64,000 nt of DNA from Actinomycetes bacterium. GTDB taxonomy: Bacteria > Actinomycetota > Actinomycetes > Streptosporangiales > Streptosporangiaceae. The stretch is taken from contig JAOPYO010000195.1 of the NCBI GenBank assembly GCA_025964575.1, forward strand, positions 25,902 to 89,901, written 5' to 3'. A model generated the notes under the pieces. The model was not told where the DNA came from, did no database searches, and saw nothing but the letters and a program-made list of their open reading frames with translations. The position numbers were made by a program, and so were the translations under genes. Of this stretch, positions 42,472 to 49,781 are shown in pieces. Every line of letters begins with the position of its first letter. The first letter of the stretch is position 1.

Positions 42472-42506
42472 GAAAGCACCCGCTAGGAAAGCCCTAACTA
42501 GGAAAG
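42468..42506. repeat. Three-unit 15-bp tandem repeat at convergent gene ends
   Basis: CTAGGAAAG recurs at 42468, 42483 and 42498, a period of exactly 15 bp. The first unit contains the TAG stop of the esterase gene. The minus-strand amidase stop lies between units 2 and 3, so the repeat spans both 3' ends. Confidence 0.75.
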
Positions 42507-43852
42507 AAAGGGGCGTGCCTAGGCCAGGGGTGCTGCCGTTCGAGCTGGGCGGCCAGTCCGATCAGCAGCGACTCCTTGCCGGGGGTGGCGACGAGCTGGA
42601 CGGCGAGAGGCAGCCCTTCCGGGCTCAGCCCGGCGGGGACGGACGCCGCCGGATAGCCCGCCAGGTTCCACGCCCCGGCCATCGGGGCGTACCTCAGTGA
42701 GGTCACCACACTGTGCATCCAGGACCCCTCGCCCCACCGGCGCGCGTGCGGGGCGAGCTGGGCCAGGGTCGGCATGACCAGCACGTCGTGCCGTTCGAAG
42801 AACGGCGCGAGGGCCTGGCAAAGCCGCTCCCGGTCGTCGTCGCGCGGTGGCCTGACCTTGGTGAACAGCCGTCCTGCGGCGGCATGCCGGCGGGTGCGGG
42901 TCTCGAGTCGCGGATCAGAGAGGTACGGCTCCGCGTCGGCGGCCGGGCAGGCCAGCCAGCGCGCGGTCACTGCGGTCGCCGCCCAGAGGGGATAGCGGGG
43001 ATCGTCGTGCTCGACGGTGTGGCCGAGCCCGGCCAGGGTCTTGCCGGCCGCGCGGACCGCCCCGACGAAGTCCCGGTTGATGATCACACCTGCGGCGGGC
43101 GGCTTGGCCGAGATCGCCACTCTCACGCGTTCCGGCTCCGCGATCGCGGCGAGTGAGGCGTCACCGGCCATGACCGCGAGCATCAGGGCGGCGTCGCCTA
43201 CCGTCGTGGTGAGCGGGCCGTTCTCCGACATTCCCGCCCAGTTGTCGCCGCCGAGCTCAGCGGGGACGACTCCGGTCCCCGGCTTGATCCCGAACAGCCC
43301 GCAGTTGGCAGCGGGGATGCGGATGGATCCGGCGCCATCGTTCCCGTGTGCGATGGGGACCATGCCCGAGGCCACGGCCGCGGCGGACCCGCCGGAGGAG
43401 CCGCCCGCCGTACGCCCCCGGTCCCAGGGATTGCGCGTGATGCCGTACACGCTGTCGCTGAAGGGATAGATGCCCAGCTCGGGCAGGTTGGTGAGGCCGA
43501 CGACGACCGCTCCGGCCGCCCTCAGCCGGGCCACCACCGAGTGGTCCTTCTCCTGTGGCCCGTCGGGGGTGGCCGCCGAACCGGATCGCATCGGCTCCCC
43601 GGCGACCGGAACGTTGTCCTTGATCGCGACAGGCACCCCGGCCAGCGGCAGATCCGCCCGGTCGGCGCGCGCATCGACCTCCGCCGCCTCGCGGAGGGCG
43701 GCCTCGGCGCGGACCCGTACGAAGGCGCCCAGTTCACCGTCCAGTGCGGCGATCCGGTCCAGATGGGCCCGGACGACCTCCTGGGCCGTGACCTCGCCCG
43801 CCCGAACCGCCGCCGCGATCTCCGTCGCGGTCCTACCCACCCACTCAGTCAT
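42494..43852 (-). CDS. Amidase (amidase signature family)
   Basis: Hydrolyses a C-N amide bond through a Ser-cisSer-Lys triad. The 452-residue enzyme shows the Lys in [17 protein letters not shown] and the two Ser in [36 protein letters not shown], the canonical signature. The start ATG 43852 ([16 protein letters not shown]) is the natural one; the track ORF runs 129 residues further upstream with unrelated sequence. It follows the DUF7064-like gene on the same strand across a hairpin. Native substrate unknown. Confidence 0.9.
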   Translation of the reverse strand: MTEWVGRTATEIAAAVRAGEVTAQEVVRAHLDRIAALDGELGAFVRVRAEAALREAAEVDARADRADLPLAGVPVAIKDNVPVAGEPMRSGSAATPDGPQEKDHSVVARLRAAGAVVVGLTNLPELGIYPFSDSVYGITRNPWDRGRTAGGSSGGSAAAVASGMVPIAHGNDGAGSIRIPAANCGLFGIKPGTGVVPAELGGDNWAGMSENGPLTTTVGDAALMLAVMAGDASLAAIAEPERVRVAISAKPPAAGVIINRDFVGAVRAAGKTLAGLGHTVEHDDPRYPLWAATAVTARWLACPAADAEPYLSDPRLETRTRRHAAAGRLFTKVRPPRDDDRERLCQALAPFFERHDVLVMPTLAQLAPHARRWGEGSWMHSVVTSLRYAPMAGAWNLAGYPAASVPAGLSPEGLPLAVQLVATPGKESLLIGLAAQLERQHPWPRHAPFFPS

Positions 43853-43889
43853 GACCGGAGTCTCCCCCTTCGGGCCCCATTCCGTCGAG

Positions 43890-43940
43890 TCGTGGCGTGT
43901 CCCGCACCGGAGCAGGCCCAGAGTGCGGGACATGCCACGA
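43890..43940 (-). terminator. Long inverted repeat between minus-strand genes
   Basis: TCGTGGCGTGTCCCGCAC and GTGCGGGACATGCCACGA pair over 18 positions with one G-T wobble and a 15-nt loop. It sits 10 bp after the upstream stop and before the amidase gene, a plausible terminator. Confidence 0.65.
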
Positions 43941-43949
43941 GTCAACGGG

Positions 43950-45050
43950 TCAGTCCGGGAGGGACGGGTGCGGGCCGAGGGCCCAGTACTCGAAGAGGCC
44001 GTAGCCGACCTGCCCCTCGGCAGGGTCCTCCTGGTACTGGAACCGGCCGACGGCGTCGACCAGGCCCCACATCCGGGCGGCGTCCTCGGCTCGGGTGGTG
44101 TCGTAGGTGACGCCCTGCACCTTGAGCTGCTCGCCCTGGTACATCCCGTGCTTCCAGTCGGGTTCCAGTCCGTATCCCGTGCCGACCATGAGGTGCACCG
44201 GGAGGATCGGTGTCGCCTGCAGGTCGAAGGGCTCGCCACCCGGTGGATGAAAGGAGATCGTCGCGGTGACGACGTCGCGGGTGCCCTCCGCGTAGACGGG
44301 GCGGTACTCGGGCCGGCCGAGGTACTCCGGCTCGCGCGTCTCGTCGGGCCACACCCGTACCGCCTCCTCCAGCACCCGGCGGCCCTTTTCGTCCTCCTGG
44401 ATGATGCACAGGATCGAGTGGTCCTCGAACTGGATCGGGGTGTAGAGCCAGTAGAACGTGCCGGCGTTCTTGGCCTGGATGCCGGGCGGTTCGGACTCGC
44501 CGACCGGACGGATGCCCCAGGACCGGTCCCGGGAGCCCCACCAGTGGTCGGGAGTGACGTCGATCGTCTCGCCGTCGACGGTGATGGAGCCGGTCCAGCG
44601 GCCGGTCTGCGCCATCCGCTTGGAGTCGAACATCACCCGCTCCTGCCAGCGGATGTAGTGCTGCGGCTCCACCTGGGCGGGGATCGAGCCCTCCCAGGTC
44701 AGGTCGAAGGACAGTCCGTGCTCGTTGTCCTCCAGCACCACCCGGAGCTTCCTGAGTCCCTCGATGACCTCGACCCGGAACGGCCCGATCTCGGTGTTCA
44801 TCCGGTCGAGACCGAGTTCGCGGGAGGCCCGTACGACCTTGTGGATCGGGCCTCTTCTGACCACGGCGAACGCGTCGGTGACGCCCAGATTGGGATACTG
44901 CCCCACCCCGATGATCAGCATCAGCTCGTCCGAGCAGGGGTGGCAGTTGAAGTAGTACCGATCGTAGAAGTTCCGGTCGGAGGTGCCGACGTTCCGCATG
45001 ACCTCCGGCACCTGATGGATCGGATAGTCGTCCAGCGGGGACAGAGTCAT
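43950..45050 (-). CDS. DUF7064/7065-like protein (lipocalin-like fold) of catabolic locus
   Basis: A 366-residue protein of unknown biochemical role that commonly accompanies a phosphotransferase in actinobacterial steroid and lipid clusters. It contains DDYPIHQVPEVMRNVGTSDRNFYDRYYFNCHP at the start, a central VTPDHWWGSRDRSWGIRPVG and many Trp/Tyr, suggesting a beta-barrel that could bind a hydrophobic ligand. Start ATG 45050 overlaps the phosphotransferase stop (ATGA). The 697-residue track ORF extends upstream in a shadow frame of the phosphotransferase and is not real. Confidence 0.78.
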   Translation of the reverse strand: MTLSPLDDYPIHQVPEVMRNVGTSDRNFYDRYYFNCHPCSDELMLIIGVGQYPNLGVTDAFAVVRRGPIHKVVRASRELGLDRMNTEIGPFRVEVIEGLRKLRVVLEDNEHGLSFDLTWEGSIPAQVEPQHYIRWQERVMFDSKRMAQTGRWTGSITVDGETIDVTPDHWWGSRDRSWGIRPVGESEPPGIQAKNAGTFYWLYTPIQFEDHSILCIIQEDEKGRRVLEEAVRVWPDETREPEYLGRPEYRPVYAEGTRDVVTATISFHPPGGEPFDLQATPILPVHLMVGTGYGLEPDWKHGMYQGEQLKVQGVTYDTTRAEDAARMWGLVDAVGRFQYQEDPAEGQVGYGLFEYWALGPHPSLPD

Positions 45051-46096
45051 CGCAGACCCTCCATGACCTTGGCGAGCAGTTGCGAGCAGTTGTTGTTGTA
45101 GGGGAAGTCGTTGTCCGGCTCGATCCATCCGAAGTCGATCATCGCCTGGCCGATCCGGGACATGACCACGGTGAATTTGAAGCCGGACAACACCTCGTAG
45201 TACGCCATCTCCCGCATCGGCCGGCCGAGCAGTTCCTCGTATCTGCGCACGGTCTCCTCGGGGGTGGGGAAGCCGCGGAGGCGGGGGACCCCCAGACCTT
45301 CGGAATGATGCCGGTCCAGGAACAGGAACCAGGCCAGGTCCTCTTCGGGCTGGCCGAGCACGGCGATCTCCCAGTCGAGCACCGCCTGCGGCACGCCCTG
45401 ATCGAAGATGATGTTGCCGATGCGGGAGTCGCCCCACAGTGCCACCGGCTCGGGCTCGGCCGGTCGGTTGGCCTTCAGCCAGGCCAGCGCCTCCAGCGCG
45501 GTCTCCTTGGGACCGGGATAGGCCCAGTGCAGGTAGTGCTCGTAGTAGGCGAGCCGCTGGTCCAGCCCGGTCGTCCCCCACGCCGGCTGGTCGAGGAACT
45601 CCAGGCCGAGCGCCTTCGGATCCAGCCGATGCAGCCGGGCCAGGATCTCCAGCGAGTTCCACCACATGGCGGCCCGCTCGTCTTCGGAGATCTCGGTGAC
45701 CCAGCCGCCCTGGTGGTAGGGCGGTATGTCCGTCGGCACCTTGCCGTCGATCCGGCCCATCACGAAGAACGGGGCGCCCAGCGGCTCGTCCGAGGGCTCG
45801 TACCAGCGGATCGGCGGCACCGGGATGTCCGTACGCTCCGCCAGGATCCGCATCAGCCGGTACTGCTCCTCGAACCGCGGCTCCGGGAAGACCTGGTAGT
45901 GGTGCGGGGCGACCCGGGCCACGAGCGCCTCGCTGCGCCCGTCGTGCTCGGCATCGAAGAGCAGGGTCTCGCTGGAGAATCCGTTGGCCTCCGGGGTCTG
46001 CAGGTGAGTGATCTTCACGCCGGGAAGGTGCCGGTCGAGCCACGCGGTGAGAGCACCGCGAGTGACCTCCGGATCGCGCTGGTCGGGTACGGGCAT
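45047..46096 (-). CDS. APH-like phosphotransferase family protein
   Basis: A 349-residue kinase-fold protein related to aminoglycoside phosphotransferases and FadE36-type proteins. Catalytic-loop sequence is LWGDSRIGNIIFDQ (Asp and Asn kept; His of HGD replaced by Trp, usual in this subgroup) and the metal-binding Asp lies in QAVLDWEIAVLGQPEEDLAWFLF. It probably phosphorylates a small catabolic molecule rather than an antibiotic. AAGGAGG fixes ATG 46096. A perfect KstR-type site lies 36 bp upstream; the DUF7064-like gene is coupled downstream. Confidence 0.85.
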   Translation of the reverse strand: MPVPDQRDPEVTRGALTAWLDRHLPGVKITHLQTPEANGFSSETLLFDAEHDGRSEALVARVAPHHYQVFPEPRFEEQYRLMRILAERTDIPVPPIRWYEPSDEPLGAPFFVMGRIDGKVPTDIPPYHQGGWVTEISEDERAAMWWNSLEILARLHRLDPKALGLEFLDQPAWGTTGLDQRLAYYEHYLHWAYPGPKETALEALAWLKANRPAEPEPVALWGDSRIGNIIFDQGVPQAVLDWEIAVLGQPEEDLAWFLFLDRHHSEGLGVPRLRGFPTPEETVRRYEELLGRPMREMAYYEVLSGFKFTVVMSRIGQAMIDFGWIEPDNDFPYNNNCSQLLAKVMEGLR

Positions 46097-46131
46097 GCGC
46101 CGGCCTCCTTGCACGTAACGCGCCCTCAAAG

Positions 46132-46145
46132 TGAAACGTGTTCTA
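46132..46145. promoter_or_regulatory. KstR-type operator
   Basis: TGAAACGTGTTCTA matches all fixed bases of TnnAACnnGTTnnA, 36 bp ahead of the phosphotransferase start. Confidence 0.65.
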
Positions 46146-46178
46146 TCAACGGGGGTTGGTCCCGTCAATGGGTAAACG

Positions 46179-46192
46179 ACCAAGCGCTCGTT
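46179..46192. promoter_or_regulatory. KstR2-like site
   Basis: ACCAAGCGCTCGTT matches the KstR2 motif AnCAAGnnCTTGnT except one position (CTCG for CTTG). It precedes the truncated SDR at 46239. Confidence 0.4.
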
Positions 46193-46238
46193 AAAGTCGA
46201 CTCTGGTCGCCGCGCCTTCCAGGGGTCACCATGGGGCC

Positions 46239-46380
46239 ATGATCGAATTTGCCGACCGGGTGGTGCTCGTGACCGGCGCGGCCCGGGGCATCGGGGCCGC
46301 CACCGCCCGGCTGTTCGCCGCCAGGGGTGCCTCGCTGGCGCTCTGCGACCGCGACTCACCGGCCGAGACCGCCGACGCTT
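46239..46380 (+). pseudogene. N-terminal remnant of a short-chain dehydrogenase
   Basis: The first 45 or so codons read as a good SDR start, MIEFADRVVLVTGAARGIGAATARLFAARGASLALCDRDSPAET, with the cofactor-binding TGxxxGIG. The sequence then changes abruptly to a repetitive Cys/Leu-rich segment (CLRTCACLRAYG) and runs in frame into the MBL-fold gene. The rest of the SDR (NNAG, YxxxK) is absent. It looks like a deletion that fused a steroid-regulon SDR to the next gene. An operator-like site still stands upstream. Confidence 0.7.
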
Positions 46381-46466
46381 GCTTACGGACCTGTGCCTGC
46401 TTACGGGCTTACGGAAAGGACGGGGCTCTGCCGAGGGCGGGCGGAGGCGCATGCGAGGATCGAAGG

Positions 46467-47108
46467 ATGCGCCTTACCAAGCTGGGACACGCATGCGTAC
46501 GGCTCCGGAAGGACGACCGGACTCTGGTCATCGATCCTGGTGCGCTGACCCCCGAGGGGGACGCGTTCGCCGGTGCCGACGCCGTGCTGATCACCCATGA
46601 GCACTTCGACCACTTCGAGGCCGAGAGGCTCCGCCAGGCCATGCTGGAGAACCCGCGCCTGGAGGTGCTGACCTGCAGTGCCGTCGCGACGAGCCTCGCC
46701 GACCTCGGAGCCCGCGTCCGTACGGTCGGTAACGGCGACGCCCTGAAGGTCGCCGACTTCGAGATCGCGGTCCTGGGGGAGAAACACGAGGTCACCCACC
46801 CCGACGTGCCGCCGGTCGACAACATCGGGTTTTTCGTGGACGGCGAGGTCTTCCATCCGGGCGACGCCTTCACCATCCCGGCGGTCACGGTGCCGACGCT
46901 GCTGACGCCGACCAACGCGCCGTGGATGAAGGTCACCGAGATGTACGCCTACCTGCGCGAGATCGATCCGGCACGGGCGTACTCCATCCACGACGGCCTG
47001 GTCAACGACGTCGGCCTGATGCTCATCGACTCGCAGCTCGGCGGCGAGGCCGAACGGACCGGGAAGGATTTCCGACGCCTCCAGCCCGGCGAGTTCATCG
47101 ACCTGTAG
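46467..47108 (+). CDS. MBL-fold metal-dependent hydrolase
   Basis: A 213-residue metallo-beta-lactamase-fold enzyme of the UlaG/YtkL-like type. The metal-binding motif is ITHEHFDHFEAERL (HxHxDH) after VIDPGALTPEGDAFAGADAVL; further ligands are probable in FHPGDAF and SIHDG. I start at ATG 46467 (MRLTKLGHACVRLRKDDRTLVID), which is the natural N-terminus; the track ORF includes the unrelated SDR remnant. Whether a fused protein is made from 46239 is open. Substrate unknown. The HAD gene follows 25 bp later. Confidence 0.85.
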   Translation: MRLTKLGHACVRLRKDDRTLVIDPGALTPEGDAFAGADAVLITHEHFDHFEAERLRQAMLENPRLEVLTCSAVATSLADLGARVRTVGNGDALKVADFEIAVLGEKHEVTHPDVPPVDNIGFFVDGEVFHPGDAFTIPAVTVPTLLTPTNAPWMKVTEMYAYLREIDPARAYSIHDGLVNDVGLMLIDSQLGGEAERTGKDFRRLQPGEFIDL

Positions 47109-47133
47109 AAACGTGCCGACGGAAGGGCGGGGT

Positions 47134-47790
47134 ATGCGGATCGAGGCGGTCTTCTTCGACATCGGAGAGACGCTCATCAACGAGAGCGAGATCTATGGGC
47201 GGTGGGCGGACTGGCTGGGTGTGCCCCGGCACACGTTCCTCACCAAACTCGGCGCCATTCTCGCCACCGGCGGCACGCATCCCGACCTCTTCGAGTACTT
47301 CCGGCCAGGTTTCGACCTTGCCATCGAGGAGAAACGGCGCCAGGAGGCCGGGGTGCCGAACGGCTTCGGTGCCGACGATCTCTATCCGGACGCCCGCGCC
47401 TGCCTCAGTGAACTGCATGCCCAAGGGCTCTTCATCGGTGTCGCGGGCAACCAGCCGGTGGAGGCCGCCGAGCAGTTCGCGGCGCTCGGTCTGGAGGCTG
47501 ATCTCGTGGGGATCTCCGACGTCTGGGGTCTGCAGAAACCGTCCCCGGAGTTCTTCGCCCGTTGTGCCGACGAAGCCGCCCTTGCGCCGGATCGGATCCT
47601 GTACGTGGGGGACCGGATCGACAACGACGTCCGCCCCGCACTGTCGTCCGGCATGCAGGTCGCCTTCCTCAGACGGGGCCCCTGGGGCCATATCCAGCAG
47701 GACGACGAGGTCTTGGCCCGCTGTCGGTTCCGCCTCGACGACCTCGCCGAGCTCCCTGGCCTGGTCGCCGTCCACAACGCCGCCGCCTGA
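47134..47790 (+). CDS. HAD-superfamily hydrolase
   Basis: A 218-residue haloacid-dehalogenase-like enzyme. Motif I is VFFDIGETL (nucleophile Asp kept; the second Asp replaced by Gly, as in several dehalogenase-like members), motif II GVAGNQPVE, motif III Lys in LQKPSPEFFAR and motif IV YVGDRIDNDVRPA. Start ATG 47134 has GGAAGGGCGGGG upstream; the track GTG 47113 is less likely. It is adjacent to the MBL gene and probably co-transcribed. Missing Asp at motif I suggests it may not be a simple phosphatase. Confidence 0.85.
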   Translation: MRIEAVFFDIGETLINESEIYGRWADWLGVPRHTFLTKLGAILATGGTHPDLFEYFRPGFDLAIEEKRRQEAGVPNGFGADDLYPDARACLSELHAQGLFIGVAGNQPVEAAEQFAALGLEADLVGISDVWGLQKPSPEFFARCADEAALAPDRILYVGDRIDNDVRPALSSGMQVAFLRRGPWGHIQQDDEVLARCRFRLDDLAELPGLVAVHNAAA

Positions 47791-47893
47791 TCCCGGTCGC
47801 CCCCGGGGGGTGTGCCTCTGGGATTCCTTGGCCGTGACCACATATACGCGGCCAGTGCGTGTCGGCCGCGTTGGGGTGGCCAGGGCAAAGCTC

Positions 47894-47980
47894 CCTTAGG
47901 GGATGTCCCCTAGGTCTGGGGTATCAGGGGAAGACCAGCTGTTCGGATGATCCGGAACCGGGTGTCCGTTTCGTAGCGTG
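47894..47980 (+). promoter_or_regulatory. Palindrome and possible ECF-type promoter upstream of pspC
   Basis: CCTTAGGGGA-TG-TCCCCTAGG is a near-perfect palindrome (47894-47914). Downstream, GGAAC (47954-47958) and CGTG (47977-47980) with an 18-nt spacer resemble an envelope-stress ECF sigma promoter, though CGTT would be canonical. Nothing coding is visible in 47791-48012. Confidence 0.3.
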
Positions 47981-48021
47981 GAACACGTAAACGAAAACCG
48001 AACACTCGGGGAGTGAAGGAA

Positions 48022-48225
48022 ATGGCCGGTCTCTACCGCCCGCATCAGGGCCGAATGATCGCAGGGGTGTGCGCTGGGCTGGGCCGCCGGTTCGGGCTCA
48101 GCAGCACGACCGTACGGCTGCTCGCGCTGCTGTCCTGTCTGCTGCCCGGCCCCCAGTTCGTGGTCTACCTGATTCTCTGGGTGATGATGCCCAGCGAGGA
48201 GAAGTACGCCGCGACCCGCTACTGA
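48022..48225 (+). CDS. PspC-domain membrane protein
   Basis: A 67-residue protein, MAGLYRPHQGRMIAGVCAGLGRRFGLSSTTVRLLALLSCLLPGPQFVVYLILWVMMPSEE, which is a complete single PspC domain. PspC proteins sense or respond to membrane stress together with phage-shock components; stand-alone copies are frequent in actinobacteria. GGGGAG upstream favours ATG 48022 over GTG 48013. It is monocistronic and convergent with the oxidoreductase at 48274. Confidence 0.9.
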   Translation: MAGLYRPHQGRMIAGVCAGLGRRFGLSSTTVRLLALLSCLLPGPQFVVYLILWVMMPSEEKYAATRY

Positions 48226-48273
48226 TCGACCGTAGACGGATGCCTCCAAGGCCACCGTGGGCGGAGCCGACGG

Positions 48274-48927
48274 TCAATAGCCGATCCAGACGGCGGTCCG
48301 GTGAAAGTCGGAGTCGTCGATGAGGCCGAGCATGCAGTCGGCCAGGTCGGCCCGGGAGATCCGGTAGCCGCGGCGTAGCCCCTGGTCAACGGCGGTCCGA
48401 TAGTCGCGGGTACGGGGGCCATCGGTCAGCCTCGGAGATCGCATGATCGTCCAATCGAGGCCGCTGCCCCTGATCAGTTCCTCCATGGTGCGAACGTCGG
48501 CGAACGAGTGCTTGAGTATCCGCTGGAGCAGGGGTTTCGCTATCAACCGGATCCCCGGCCCGTCCGTCTCGTCGGTGAAGGCGCCGTCGGCGCTCACCAC
48601 GATCAGCCGGCGCGCCCCGGCCTTGTCCATCGCCGTGATGATGCTGACCATGCTGTCCGCGCACACGGTCGTCGGTTTCCGGCCGTCCCGGGTGCCAATG
48701 GCCGACAGCACGGCGTCCTGGTCGGCCACGATCGGCTCGATGGCCGCCGGGTCCGTCACGTCGGCTTGCACGATCGTGAGGTGTTCATGCGCGGCGGGGG
48801 TCAGTTCGGTGGCGATCACCTGTGGATGGCCGCGGACCACTGCCGTCACCTGGTGCCCTGACTCGAGTGCTTGCCGGACCAGCCTGCTGCCCGTTCCGCC
48901 GGTCGCTCCGAAGATCGCCAGACGCAT
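48274..48927 (-). CDS. NAD(P)H-binding atypical SDR (NmrA/YwnB-like)
   Basis: A 217-residue NAD(P)-binding protein starting MRLAIFGATGGTGSRLVRQALESGHQVTAVVRG, with the atypical GATGGTG dinucleotide motif. DAVLSAIGTRDGRKPTTVCADSM and DWTIMRSPRLTDGP follow family pattern; the classical YxxxK is absent. GAGGGAG precedes ATG 48927. Its promoter carries an operator-like sequence shared with the adjacent TetR gene, so it is a likely TetR target, perhaps a quinone or aldehyde detoxifying enzyme. Confidence 0.85.
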   Translation of the reverse strand: MRLAIFGATGGTGSRLVRQALESGHQVTAVVRGHPQVIATELTPAAHEHLTIVQADVTDPAAIEPIVADQDAVLSAIGTRDGRKPTTVCADSMVSIITAMDKAGARRLIVVSADGAFTDETDGPGIRLIAKPLLQRILKHSFADVRTMEELIRGSGLDWTIMRSPRLTDGPRTRDYRTAVDQGLRRGYRISRADLADCMLGLIDDSDFHRTAVWIGY

Positions 48928-48944
48928 GGCCACTCCCTCACTAT

Positions 48945-48983
48945 GTCTGAGTATCCGTTCAGCCAATAATGAACGTATGTTCA
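48945..48983. promoter_or_regulatory. Operators ahead of the NAD(P)H-binding gene
   Basis: GTCTGAGTATCCGTTCA (48945-48961) matches 14 of 17 positions of GTCTGAGTGAACGTTCA at 49704 in front of tetR. A second palindrome, TGAAC-GTAT-GTTCA (48970-48983), shares the same half-site. Both lie in the promoter of the minus-strand gene. Confidence 0.6.
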
Positions 48984-49029
48984 GCGCAGGGTCAAGCCCG
49001 TCAGCGGATGTGGGGAGTCCTTCGGTGGG

Positions 49030-49653
49030 TCAGTGAGCCGTGACGGCCGGGTCGCCGGGGGCCCGGACCAGCGCGCCCACCAGCTGGCCAGCGAAGGTGC
49101 CGAGGTCGTCGCCGAAGGGCGACTCGTCATGGAAGAGCCGCTGAAACGCGTACTCATGGCAGCCGCCGAGCAGCGCAGCGACCAGGATCACCGGTGCGGC
49201 CGGCAGGACCACCCTGCCCTGTGCCTCCTCGATTCTGAGGTAGGCGGCAACCGCTTCCACGCCTCTGGCGGGCCCGATGCGCCGGTCGGCGAGTTCCCGA
49301 CGTAGGACAGCGCCGGTCTCGGGGTCCGAGGCGAGCATCACGGCGATCGCGTCCAGTTCCTGGTAGGCGGCCACGGCGTCTCTGCAGAGGGCTTCCAAGT
49401 TGCCGATCACGGTGCCCTGGCCCACGCTGCTCAGCAGTCTCTGGATCGCGTCCTTGAGCAGGATCCGGGGCATGCGCTCGACGAAGACCGCGCTGATCAG
49501 GTCGTGTTTTCCGGTGAAGTGGTTGTAGACACTTCCCTCGGCCACGCCGGCCGCCTTGGAGATCATCCGGATCGTCGTGCCTGCCAGCCCTCGCTCACGA
49601 ATGACCGAGGCCGCAGCCTCCATCAACTTGTCGCGCATGGACTCTGTGGGCAC
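49030..49653 (-). CDS. TetR-family transcriptional regulator
   Basis: A 207-residue repressor. The N-terminal helix-turn-helix reads AAASVIRERGLAGTTIRMISKAAGVAEGSVYNHFTGKHDLISAVF, the TetR signature; the C-terminal helical domain would bind a ligand. GTG start (VPTESMRDKL). It lies 102 bp upstream of the NAD(P)H-binding gene on the same strand. The shared operator sequence at 48945 and 49704 suggests it represses both itself and that gene. Confidence 0.9.
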   Translation of the reverse strand: MPTESMRDKLMEAAASVIRERGLAGTTIRMISKAAGVAEGSVYNHFTGKHDLISAVFVERMPRILLKDAIQRLLSSVGQGTVIGNLEALCRDAVAAYQELDAIAVMLASDPETGAVLRRELADRRIGPARGVEAVAAYLRIEEAQGRVVLPAAPVILVAALLGGCHEYAFQRLFHDESPFGDDLGTFAGQLVGALVRAPGDPAVTAH

Positions 49654-49703
49654 GGCCTAGCCGCCTTTCCTCGTGGGTTTGACATGAGTCTATCTTCAGG
49701 CAA

Positions 49704-49721
49704 GTCTGAGTGAACGTTCAC
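49704..49721. promoter_or_regulatory. Operator ahead of tetR
   Basis: GTCTGAGTGAACGTTCA, including the perfect 12-bp palindrome GTGAACGTTCAC (49710-49721), lies 51 bp upstream of the TetR start and resembles the site at 48945. Confidence 0.6.
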
Positions 49722-49781
49722 CCGGTCGATAGGGCGGAAGGCCAGACCGCTCGGCTTCCGAGAAAGCAAGACTTCCGACCC

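Noticed and set aside
42468-42506. CRISPR-like array
   Set aside because: Three 9-bp units with 6-bp gaps are far too short for repeats and spacers, and no cas genes are near.
43950-46043. 697-residue minus ORF as one gene
   Set aside because: Only the last 366 residues (from MTLSPLDDYP) are natural; the upstream part is a shadow frame over the phosphotransferase gene, which has clear motifs and its own ribosome site.
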